A DNA stretch of 32,692 nucleotides from Nitrospirota bacterium (GTDB lineage: Bacteria > Nitrospirota > Thermodesulfovibrionia > Thermodesulfovibrionales > UBA9159). The translations under genes and the position numbers were made by a program. The notes beneath the pieces were generated by a model. That model did no database searches. It worked only from the letters and a program-made list of their open reading frames with translations, and had not been told where the DNA came from. The stretch spans positions 1-32,692 of the forward strand of contig JAMCQB010000041.1 in NCBI GenBank assembly GCA_023382175.1, in the 5' to 3' direction. This document shows positions 21,821 to 29,497 of the stretch, piece by piece (position 1 is the stretch's first letter; every line of letters starts with the position of its first letter).

Positions 21821-22174
21821 ATGAGATGCCGCATATTCTTTAGCAGTTTCCTTATCCTGCTTTTCTGTATTGGGGGTGCGGGAGCTGAAGCTCCAAAGGA
21901 GATACACAAGGGCTGTGCCACCTGTCATACGGAGCCGGACTTCAAAGCGATAAAGGCGAAGGTGAGTGAAACCTGTCTCACGTGCCATCCTGCGAGCCTG
22001 GGGAGGGACCATTCCATAGGGGTCGTCCCAAAAATAATCCCTGAAGACCTTCCCCTGGGAGAAGGGAACAAGGTCACCTGCATCACCTGTCATGACCCGC
22101 ACGGCAAGGGCGTTGCAGCTAAGCTCTTGAGGAAGGATTTTAACAGCCTCTGCATATCCTGTCACAAGAAGTAG
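21821..22174 (+). CDS. Small secreted tetraheme c-type cytochrome
   Basis: A 117-residue protein (counted from ATG 21821) with a signal peptide ending near GAGA-EA. Four CxxCH motifs (CATCH, CLTCH, CITCH, CISCH) sit in about 85 mature residues. The two-plus-two arrangement around HDPHGKG resembles half of a doubled-CXXCH cytochrome, like the last units of the 11-heme protein. It may be a periplasmic shuttle that feeds the conduit. It closes the operon, 15 bp after the NHL gene stop. GTG 21812 is an alternative start; neither has a clear Shine-Dalgarno. The next gene converges 34 bp away. Confidence 0.85.
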   Translation: MRCRIFFSSFLILLFCIGGAGAEAPKEIHKGCATCHTEPDFKAIKAKVSETCLTCHPASLGRDHSIGVVPKIIPEDLPLGEGNKVTCITCHDPHGKGVAAKLLRKDFNSLCISCHKK

Positions 22175-22208
22175 GGGTTCCCGCTCCTTCCTTTTCAGGC
22201 ATCTCTCG

Positions 22209-22964
22209 TCAACGCAATTTTCGTCCTGCGCGGGCAAAGAGGGATGAGGGCATACCCGCCTTCTGGAGCAGGTATTTAAAGGATGTGGAAAGAACCCCGA
22301 GACCATACGTTATGCTTCTACGGAAATTGATCGAGGAGGCGTCCTCAAAATACCTGGTCGGACAGCTTATCTCTCCAATCTTGAAGCCGAAATAGACTGC
22401 CTGCGCAAGCATCTCATTGTCAAAGACGAAATCATCGGAGTTCTCCCCGAGGGGAAGGGTCTCGAGCGCCTTACGGCTGAAGGCGCGATACCCGGTATGA
22501 TATTCCGAAAGCTTGGCGCCGAAGATCAGGTTTTCGATAAGGGTAAGGAAGCGGTTCGCAACGTATTTATAGAGCGGCATCCCTCCCTTGAGGGCTTCGC
22601 CGCCGAGTATTCTCGACCCAAGAACCACGTCATAGTGGCCCGAAACGATCATGGATGCCATTGCAGTAACAAGCCGGGGAGAGTACTGGTAGTCCGGATG
22701 GACCATAACGACGATATCCGCGCCACATCCCAGCGCCTCCCGATAACAGGTTTTCTGATTTGCCCCATACCCCCTGTTCTCCCTGTGTACAACGGTCTTT
22801 ATCCCCAGTTCTCCGGCAATCCTGGTTGTGCGGTCGCTGGAAGCGTCATCAACAAGGATCACTTCATCAACATATTCGTGAGGCAATTCCTCGAAGGTCT
22901 GACGAAGCGTCTTCTCCGCATTATATGCAGGCATGACAACCACAAGCTTCTTGCCAAGGATCAT
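22209..22964 (-). CDS. GT2 glycosyltransferase, DPM1/polyprenyl-phosphate sugar synthase-like
   Basis: A 251-residue cytoplasmic GT-A enzyme with [22 protein letters not shown] (about residues 38-46), [10 protein letters not shown], a metal-binding HPDYQYSP in place of DxD, GSRILGG and [13 protein letters not shown]. This pattern matches dolichol-phosphate mannose synthase-like GT2 proteins without C-terminal membrane helices. It would transfer a hexose from a nucleotide sugar to polyprenyl phosphate. That product is the kind of donor GT-C enzymes use, and four GT-C genes precede it on the same strand. The start at 22964 has AAAGGAGA upstream; the longer frame to 22994 lies in a C-rich repeat. 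Confidence 0.86.
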   Translation of the reverse strand: MILGKKLVVVMPAYNAEKTLRQTFEELPHEYVDEVILVDDASSDRTTRIAGELGIKTVVHRENRGYGANQKTCYREALGCGADIVVMVHPDYQYSPRLVTAMASMIVSGHYDVVLGSRILGGEALKGGMPLYKYVANRFLTLIENLIFGAKLSEYHTGYRAFSRKALETLPLGENSDDFVFDNEMLAQAVYFGFKIGEISCPTRYFEDASSINFRRSITYGLGVLSTSFKYLLQKAGMPSSLFARAGRKLR

Positions 22965-22982
22965 GCGCTCTCCTTTGATGCC

Positions 22983-23052
22983 CTCCCCCCTCAAGGGGGG
23001 AGCCTATATTACCCCCCCTCCCCTGGAGGGAGAGGGTGAGGGTGAGGGGGAC
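22983..23052. repeat. C/G-rich palindromic repeats between minus-strand genes
   Basis: A perfect 8-bp stem (22983-22990 with 22995-23002, loop TCAA) is followed by CTCCC-N5-GGGAG (23018-23032) and GGTGAG copies. It resembles common intergenic hairpin repeats. There is no T tract for a terminator on the minus strand. Confidence 0.6.
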
Positions 23053-23096
23053 AATCTATGTCTATGCTATTTCGAGACCCTCAATAACATGTTTTT

Positions 23097-24632
23097 CTAG
23101 TCTAAATGTATCACCGCGTCCTTTTCAAGCTCCCGGAGAAAGTCAGAGGCTGCCTGCAGGTCGGGCTTTGTGCGCAAGGCCTTTCTTGCAAGCCTTGCTG
23201 CGTCCGCTCTCTTTCCGCTCTCCCTGTACTTCCGTGCAAGCGCAAGGTATTCACGGGAGACCTTTTCATTAATCCTCTTCATCTCACCATATTCGGCAGC
23301 CGCCTTTTCACCATCGCCCCTCTTCTGATATTCATTAAAGAGATTCCAGTGGACAGCCAGGGAGTCGGGCGCCTTTGACCTGGTGTCTTCAAACAGGGTT
23401 ATATCATTTTTCCAGACCGCATTTCTTGAAAGAGTCAAAATAAAGAAAAGCGACAGGACCGCGACATAGGAGCCGAGGGCCGGCACAGTAGTGCGGGTAA
23501 GATGAAAGGTCCTGCGGCCCTTGAAAGCCGAAACAGTCAGAATGAGCAATCCTATTACAGGGAGATAGAGGTACCGCTCCGCCATCATGGCAGCCCGTAT
23601 GGGGATGACGTTGCTCACCGGCAGTAAAGTGAGAATGAACCACCAGCTTCCCAGTAGGGGCAGCGAAAACGTCTTTCGGGAGAGAGACACCACAGTGGCA
23701 ACGATCAGTAACGCCATAAGAAAAAGAAAAATTACCGTATATGGATTTACGGGCGTCACCAGAAGAAAGATATCATATCGTGCGGACAGCGGATAAGGGA
23801 TAAAGACTAGTTTTATGTACTTGAGAACTATTGCTGTCTGCGTGAACATTGTTGTCCAGAAACTGTCTCCATAATACTCTCCACGCCCGAGATCTCCGAT
23901 AGCAAGAGTTCTTGCATAGAGATAGAGCCCGCTGAGCACGGTCAGCATCAGATAAAAGGAAAGCTTTTTGCGAAGCTCTGCAATTTGCCCTCCCTCCAGA
24001 AAAATATCTATCAGAACAACAGTCAACGGGAAGGAAATAGCCATCTCCTTTGAAAGCAGAGATAATGAATAGGCCACGACGACGCCCACGAGGTACAGTC
24101 TTCTCCGTGGGCTGTAGCGCGACTTTATGTAGAAGATCACTCCGATAAGATAAAAAAATAAAAAGAGGACATCTGCCCTTCCGGCAATATTCGCAACCGC
24201 TTCGGTGTTTACCGGATGGACTGAATAGAGCGTCGACACAAGAAACGATTGCAGAGCGCTCAAGCGAAGATGGCGCAACAAGAGAAACAACAGCAGGCAG
24301 TTCATGGAATGCACGAAAACGTTTTGAAGGTGATACCCCGACGGATTCGGACCGAACATCTTATATTCGATGGCAAACATCACCTGCCTCAACGGCCTGT
24401 ATACCTTCATATCGTAAGAAGCCTGAGTTTTGGAAGTCGTGAAAAAGGAGGGGATATTCTCCATATGGCGAATATAAGGGTTCTCCGACAAGACGTAGCG
24501 GTCATCCCACACAAAATCGTTGTGGAAAGTATTTACGTACGCGAGGAAAGGAATCGCAAGAAGCAATGAAAAGATCAGGAACCTCATCTTTGCGGAGAGC
24601 ATTCCTTCATCTGTTAACTGCATAGAGCTCAA
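23097..24632 (-). CDS. GT-C membrane glycosyltransferase, TMTC/DUF1736-like, with C-terminal TPR
   Basis: A roughly 511-residue inner-membrane protein with about ten hydrophobic segments. After the first membrane segment comes NDFVWDD (Asp43-Asp44), the position of the catalytic acidic pair in PMT-like GT-C enzymes. Later motifs are YHLQNVFVHSMN, HPVNTEAVANIAGRAD and MAERYLYLPV, all shared with the three GT-C genes upstream on this strand. The tail (about 430-505) has two weak TPR-like helix pairs. GT-C enzymes move a sugar from a polyprenyl-phosphate donor to protein or lipid at the periplasmic face. TTG 24632 has GGGGAGG 5 nt upstream but overlaps the methyltransferase end by 26 bp; ATGs at 24623, 24602 and 24587 are alternatives. 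Confidence 0.82.
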   Translation of the reverse strand: MSSMQLTDEGMLSAKMRFLIFSLLLAIPFLAYVNTFHNDFVWDDRYVLSENPYIRHMENIPSFFTTSKTQASYDMKVYRPLRQVMFAIEYKMFGPNPSGYHLQNVFVHSMNCLLLFLLLRHLRLSALQSFLVSTLYSVHPVNTEAVANIAGRADVLFLFFYLIGVIFYIKSRYSPRRRLYLVGVVVAYSLSLLSKEMAISFPLTVVLIDIFLEGGQIAELRKKLSFYLMLTVLSGLYLYARTLAIGDLGRGEYYGDSFWTTMFTQTAIVLKYIKLVFIPYPLSARYDIFLLVTPVNPYTVIFLFLMALLIVATVVSLSRKTFSLPLLGSWWFILTLLPVSNVIPIRAAMMAERYLYLPVIGLLILTVSAFKGRRTFHLTRTTVPALGSYVAVLSLFFILTLSRNAVWKNDITLFEDTRSKAPDSLAVHWNLFNEYQKRGDGEKAAAEYGEMKRINEKVSREYLALARKYRESGKRADAARLARKALRTKPDLQAASDFLRELEKDAVIHLD

Positions 24633-25572
24633 TGGTGCCTCCCCTCTTCAGTACAGAGGACTCAAAAACGGAAAGCAATAAACAGAGAGGAAGATAGAGG
24701 GGGAGCAGTCCGAAGGTCAGAATGAGATCAGAGGTCTTGAAATCCGAGAATCGTTTTCCCCCTGACGTTCGCCTCCTGAGAAGATCGTAAAAAAGGTTTC
24801 TTTCTATCCCCGACATGTTCAAGAGGGTCTGCACCCATCCAAAAGGGTTATACTCCAGATCGAACCTCCTGATGTTCACGATCTCGAAGGAATGCTTCTT
24901 CAACAGGCCGGATAACCCTTCTTCGGAAAAATGCGACAGATGATAGGGCACATCAAGATGAAACCATGCCCCTTTCCCTGCAGATGCCTGAAGGCTTGAT
25001 ATATTGGGAACTGCAACCACAAGGAGACCGCCCTTCTTTAATATCCTCCTGCATTCATTCATCATTTCCGCGGGCCTCTCAACATGTTCCAGCACATGGC
25101 TGATGGTGACAACGTCGAACTCTTCCGCGCCAAAGCCCCAGTCCGCCGGGCTTCCCGCCCTGACATCGATGCCATACGCCCCGGCAGCAGAGCGGGCCGT
25201 TTCCTCGCTGAATTCGACGCCCCTCACCTCCCATCCTCTTGTTCTCATGGTATGGAGGAAGAGCCCCCGCCCACACCCTATATCGAGGAGTCTCCCTCTT
25301 CTGACATGCCTCTCTATCCTCCGTGCTCTCATGAGTCTGGAAAGGTTGATAAAGAACTCTATGAAAGGATTGAACCTTCTTCCTCCGTCTGTTGATCGGT
25401 AATTTCCCGAAGAATACAGTTGTGCGAGTTGCTCTGATGAAGGCACGGGAAGTGTGGCGCCTATCCTGCATTCTCTGCAGAAAAAGACGTCATAGTATTT
25501 ACCATTTCTTTTTATCCCGCTCACGAGCTTCTCTTCTATTACGCTGTTGCACACCGCACAGATTTTTTTCAT
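24607..25572 (-). CDS. SAM-dependent methyltransferase with N-terminal zinc element
   Basis: A 321-residue protein starting at ATG 25572. The N-terminus has CAVC (about residue 5) and CREC (about 35), a zinc-ribbon-like pair. Then come the SAM loop LLDIGCGRGLFL (about 95), EFSEETARSA, FDVVTISHVLEHVERP and LKKGGLLVVAVPN, followed by FHLDVPYHLSHFSEEGL. A hydrophobic stretch near the end (LILTFGLLPLYLPLCLLLSVF) suggests membrane association. It has the same architecture as the methyltransferase at 8115 in the polysaccharide operon. It sits between GT-C genes, so it may methylate the lipid-linked or transferred sugar; the substrate is unknown. Confidence 0.84.
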   Translation of the reverse strand: MKKICAVCNSVIEEKLVSGIKRNGKYYDVFFCRECRIGATLPVPSSEQLAQLYSSGNYRSTDGGRRFNPFIEFFINLSRLMRARRIERHVRRGRLLDIGCGRGLFLHTMRTRGWEVRGVEFSEETARSAAGAYGIDVRAGSPADWGFGAEEFDVVTISHVLEHVERPAEMMNECRRILKKGGLLVVAVPNISSLQASAGKGAWFHLDVPYHLSHFSEEGLSGLLKKHSFEIVNIRRFDLEYNPFGWVQTLLNMSGIERNLFYDLLRRRTSGGKRFSDFKTSDLILTFGLLPLYLPLCLLLSVFESSVLKRGGTIELYAVNR

Positions 25573-25588
25573 AGCGCTCCCCAGGGCT

Positions 25589-27598
25589 TCACCGCCTCGC
25601 CCCCGCAAGCCTCTCTGCCGCCTCATAATCTTTCATCGCTTCCTCGCGCCTGCCCGCTTTCTCATAGACAAGGGCGCGGCTGCGGTAGTAATCCGCAACA
25701 GGCTCGGGACTGAGCTGAATTGCTCGTGTATAATCACTCAGGGCTGCTTCAAAGTGTCCCAGCCTTAAATAGATATTCCCGCGATTGTAATACGGTCTCG
25801 GGGAAAAGGGGTTCAGATGAATCGCCTGCGTGTAATCCTGCAGGGCCTCTTCATAGCGCCCAAGTTTTTCATGCACATATCCGCGATTGTTGTACACTTC
25901 ATGAGAATAGGGGTTGAGATACGCTGCCTGCGTGTAATCCTGCAGGGCCTCTTCATAACGCCCAAGTTCTTCATACACATATCCTCTGTTATAGTAGTTG
26001 TCAAACGTAGGACTCAGGCTTGTCCGTATGGCCCCGCTAAAATCCTTCAGGGCCTCATGGTAGTTGCCGGCCTTCGCATAAATCGTTCCCCGGCTGGAAT
26101 AATAGGAACTCACCTCGCTGTTGAACTGGGTGAGACCCAGGGTAATGGCCTGCGTGTAATCCCTGAGGCTGTCCTCAAATCTCCCCTGCGCCGCATAGGC
26201 GTCAGCGCGCCTTGCGTATGCCATCGGCACACCAGGGTCGATTTCAATAACCCGGCTCCAGAGAACAACGCCGTTTTTCCAGACGCCGATCTGCCTTACC
26301 GTGGCAAATGAGAGAACACCAATGCAAACGACACAGAAAAGACAAAAGGCAATGGCGCCCCTGCGACGCCACACCAGAGAGGACTTCAACGGTTTCAGAA
26401 GAGAAGCTGCTCCAATGCCGGCGAGAAGAAAGGGGCCGAGGCTGGGCAGATAGGTGTATCGGTCTGCCATGGCCTGGCTCCCTACCTGGACGATGCCGAG
26501 GACAGGGAGAAGGGTCACCAAGTAATAGCCCCATATCGCCAAATAACCTCTCTGTTTCCTTGAGACTGCAACGCAAGCCGCTGTGATGAGTGTGATGATC
26601 GCTACCGGGAGCAGGCACCCGGGGGTCAGCAGGGACAGGGTGCGTGGATAGGGATAGAACGGACTCAACCCTGTGGGGAGAATCATTTTCACCAGATACA
26701 GCATGAGAGCCTTGAACGCCATGAGGATTCTTGAAGGTATGGACACGTCGGTCATGGATATAACGGACGCGGTCGAATGCTGTGCTTTGAGTGTCAGGAA
26801 TGAGGACAGGAGACTCAGGGCCGCATAGGGAATCTTTTCGATAAAAACCGGTTTCATTTTCCCGCGTCCAAATCTCCTGAGGGGATACCAATCCATGATC
26901 AGGAGAACCACCGGCAGGGTCACTGCCATAGGCTTGCTCAGGAGCGCAAGGAGGAAGAATCCCAGGCTCGTGAGATAGCGCCGATCCGAATACATCCACA
27001 GAGCAGCGCCCTGGCCTGCCCTTGTCTCCTCCAGGGTCGCATAACGGAGATAGGCCACAATGCTGAGCATAAAAAAGAAGGCGCACAGTACGTCCTTTCT
27101 TTCGGAAATCCAGGCAACCGATTCCACGTGAAGGGGATGGATGCCGAAAAGTAATCCTGCTGCCGTTGCCGCAGCGAGTATGCCGGCGCTTGACAGGGAA
27201 GTCTCTCCCTTATCGTAGCTCGTGGCAGCGCTCACGGCTGCGCCAAGGAGCTGCGCCACGAGGATGACCAGAATTCCGGCATTCAGTCCATGAAAGAGAA
27301 TGCTCGTGAGGTGATGTCCCGCGGGATCCAATCCCCAGAGCGCATAATCAACAGCGTGAGAAACCCATGTCAAGGGATGCCAGTTCGAGACATGAAAGTC
27401 GAGAAAGGCCCACGTAAGGAAAGAGACATCCAGGGAGCGTATCCGGGGATTTTCGTAAACATAGAGCATATCATCCCAATTCACGAAGCCATTACGAAGG
27501 GCGGGGATATAGACCGCAATGGTGAAAACAGCCACAAGGGCTGCGCAGAAGAATGCTGCACGGGGGGAATGCAGAACATGGAGGATCCTCTGCATCAT
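25589..27598 (-). CDS. GT-C membrane glycosyltransferase with six C-terminal TPRs
   Basis: A 669-residue protein. The membrane part (about residues 1-430) shows NGFVNWDD (Asp42-Asp43) after the first helix, NWHPLTWVSHAVDYALWGLD, GHHLTSILFHGLN, HPLHVESVAWISERKDVL and MADRYTYLPSLG. These are TMTC/DUF1736-like GT-C hallmarks. The C-terminal 230 residues contain six TPRs of the YYNRGxxYxxLGxYEEALxDYTQAIxLNP type, presumably periplasmic and binding acceptor proteins. It overlaps the upstream paralogue by 4 bp. The two are clearly duplicates, matching along both the membrane and TPR parts. Confidence 0.85.
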   Translation of the reverse strand: MMQRILHVLHSPRAAFFCAALVAVFTIAVYIPALRNGFVNWDDMLYVYENPRIRSLDVSFLTWAFLDFHVSNWHPLTWVSHAVDYALWGLDPAGHHLTSILFHGLNAGILVILVAQLLGAAVSAATSYDKGETSLSSAGILAAATAAGLLFGIHPLHVESVAWISERKDVLCAFFFMLSIVAYLRYATLEETRAGQGAALWMYSDRRYLTSLGFFLLALLSKPMAVTLPVVLLIMDWYPLRRFGRGKMKPVFIEKIPYAALSLLSSFLTLKAQHSTASVISMTDVSIPSRILMAFKALMLYLVKMILPTGLSPFYPYPRTLSLLTPGCLLPVAIITLITAACVAVSRKQRGYLAIWGYYLVTLLPVLGIVQVGSQAMADRYTYLPSLGPFLLAGIGAASLLKPLKSSLVWRRRGAIAFCLFCVVCIGVLSFATVRQIGVWKNGVVLWSRVIEIDPGVPMAYARRADAYAAQGRFEDSLRDYTQAITLGLTQFNSEVSSYYSSRGTIYAKAGNYHEALKDFSGAIRTSLSPTFDNYYNRGYVYEELGRYEEALQDYTQAAYLNPYSHEVYNNRGYVHEKLGRYEEALQDYTQAIHLNPFSPRPYYNRGNIYLRLGHFEAALSDYTRAIQLSPEPVADYYRSRALVYEKAGRREEAMKDYEAAERLAGARR
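25824..25984. repeat. Near-identical TPR-coding DNA repeats, 102-bp period
   Basis: The stretch 25824-25882 recurs at 25926-25984 with about three mismatches, a 102-bp (34-codon) offset. It encodes consecutive TPR units of the GT-C gene. The identity at third positions points to recent unit duplication or conversion. Confidence 0.75.
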
Positions 27599-29463
27599 GA
27601 CCCTCGTTCTGCTTTCATCCGCAGTTCGTAGTGAAGCAAATCGTTCAGGGCATCGTCGTCTCTTCCCATGCTCTTGTACACAATACTACGGTTACGGTAA
27701 TAGTCAGGGTGGGGACTTATCTGAATGGCCTGCGTATAATCCCTCACCGCATCCTCGTACCTTCCTGTTTTCGCATAGATGTTCCCACGATTGTAATACA
27801 GATCGGAAGAGTCCGGTTTCAGCAAAATGGCGCGGCTATAATCACCAAGGGCTTCTTCCAGATGTCCCAGCCGCGCCTGAAGGGAGGCGCGGTTGATGTA
27901 TGAATCCGGGGTATCTGGCTTGAGCTCGATGGCCCGGGAATAATCAGCCAGGGCTTCTTCAAATCGGCCCACCTTCTCAAAGGCATACCCACGGTTGTGG
28001 TACTTTGTAGCATTGGGGTTCAAATAAAAGGCGCGGCTGAAGTCACTGAGCGCTTCTTCGAAGCGGCCGGCATTCTTGAATGCAATCCCCCGGTTTTCAT
28101 AAGGGATATCGATATTGATATACGCCTTCCCGCCTTCCCTCGATAAGGTCCCGATCGCCTTTGTCCAAAGCGCTATCCCATTCTTCCAGGTCCGAACCTG
28201 TTGTATCGTCAAACCCGAATAAAGAGCAACAAGAAGCGCGAAAGCAGCGAAAAAGGACACCTTCACAAGCGCATTCCGCCGCATCAAGGCGCCCATTTTC
28301 TCGTACAGCAATGCAGCTCCGCATCCTGCAAGGAGAAAGGGCCCGAGGCTGGGCAGATACGTGTATCGGTCTGCCATGGCCTGTCCGCCCACCTTGATAA
28401 TTCCGAGAACGGGCAACAGGGTTATCACATAATAGGCCCACACAGCAAGCCAGATTTTTTGCCGCCTCGACTGCATAAGACAGACTGACGTCACCAGAAG
28501 CACAAACAAGACCGGGAGTAAATATTCAAAAGAAAAGAGAGAGACCTTCTGGGGATACGGATAATAGGGGATAAGATCCACTGGCCAGACCATCTTCACG
28601 AGATAGGCGGTGAGGGCATGAAAGGCGATCACGCTCCGCGTCGCCGCGGGTATGTCGGTCAATTCAACCACAGCGCCTCCGTAAAGCTGCGCCAAAACCG
28701 TCACGATGCCCGAAAGGGCGCTCAATATGAGAAAAGGGAGTTTCTCTGCAAAGAGAGAACGCATGGCGCCTCTTCCCCAAAATCTGCCAAGGGGATACCA
28801 GTCCAGGATCAATAGTACCAAAGGAAGCGAGATGGCCATGGGTTTACTCAACAGAGCGAGGAGAAAAAAGGCGAAAGCAAAGCGATAGTATTTGTGAGTG
28901 AACGGCATGGGGTTCATCTCCCTTCCTGTGCCGGAGGCGTATCGGAGGTACGAGAGCAAGCTCAAAAGGAAGAAGAGGGCGCACAGCACATCCTTTCTCT
29001 CGGAAACCCACGCAACCGATTCCACGTGAAGGGGATGGATGCCGAACAGCATGGCTGTTACAAAGGCGGCGGTGATGGCCACGCCCTCTTTGTCGGCTCC
29101 CCGTGCCCGAAAGAATTCCACAACGAGCATGCCGACGAGGAACGTATTCGCCCCGTGAAGCAGGATGCTTGAGAGATGATGCCCTGCGGGATTTAATCCC
29201 CAGACCGCATAGTCAAGGCCGTGGGAAATCCACGTCAGGGGATGCCAGTTCCAGGCATGGAAATCAAGAAAAGCCCATTTGAAGAAAGGAAGACCGAGGG
29301 AACGTATATGGGGATTCTCATATACGTACGCCGGGTCATCCCAGTTCACAAAGCCGTTTTGGAGCGCCGGGAGATAGATGAGAAGTGTTGCCGCAGCAGC
29401 GCCCGCGACCCATGCATACGGTCTCTTTGTTCTCAAAAGTGATCCGTTCCTTTCCGCAGACAT
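27595..29463 (-). CDS. GT-C membrane glycosyltransferase with five C-terminal TPRs
   Basis: A 622-residue paralogue of the previous gene. It has NGFVNWDD (Asp42-Asp43), NWHPLTWISHGLDYAVWGLN, GHHLSSILLHGAN, HPLHVESVAWVSERKDVL and MADRYTYLPSLG in the membrane part. About five TPRs follow (PYENRGIAFKNAGRFEEAL, YHNRGYAFEKVGRFEEAL, and so on). The near-identical luminal-loop motifs imply the same chemistry. The TPRs differ more, consistent with different acceptors. Start ATG 29463 lies 34 bp downstream of the stop of the first GT-C gene of the operon. The function as an O-glycosyltransferase is inferred from TMTC relatives. Confidence 0.85.
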   Translation of the reverse strand: MSAERNGSLLRTKRPYAWVAGAAAATLLIYLPALQNGFVNWDDPAYVYENPHIRSLGLPFFKWAFLDFHAWNWHPLTWISHGLDYAVWGLNPAGHHLSSILLHGANTFLVGMLVVEFFRARGADKEGVAITAAFVTAMLFGIHPLHVESVAWVSERKDVLCALFFLLSLLSYLRYASGTGREMNPMPFTHKYYRFAFAFFLLALLSKPMAISLPLVLLILDWYPLGRFWGRGAMRSLFAEKLPFLILSALSGIVTVLAQLYGGAVVELTDIPAATRSVIAFHALTAYLVKMVWPVDLIPYYPYPQKVSLFSFEYLLPVLFVLLVTSVCLMQSRRQKIWLAVWAYYVITLLPVLGIIKVGGQAMADRYTYLPSLGPFLLAGCGAALLYEKMGALMRRNALVKVSFFAAFALLVALYSGLTIQQVRTWKNGIALWTKAIGTLSREGGKAYINIDIPYENRGIAFKNAGRFEEALSDFSRAFYLNPNATKYHNRGYAFEKVGRFEEALADYSRAIELKPDTPDSYINRASLQARLGHLEEALGDYSRAILLKPDSSDLYYNRGNIYAKTGRYEDAVRDYTQAIQISPHPDYYRNRSIVYKSMGRDDDALNDLLHYELRMKAERGS

Positions 29464-29497
29464 TTTTTATACCCTGCTGCTCCAGGATTGCGCGTCC

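Noticed and set aside
22175-22208. Terminator between the convergent cytochrome and GT2 genes
   Set aside because: Only a weak GGGTTCCC dyad is present in the 34-bp gap, without a T tract in either direction.
25824-26150. Regularly spaced direct repeats suggesting a CRISPR array
   Set aside because: The period is 102 bp (34 codons) and in frame with TPR units of a membrane protein; there are no spacers or cas genes.
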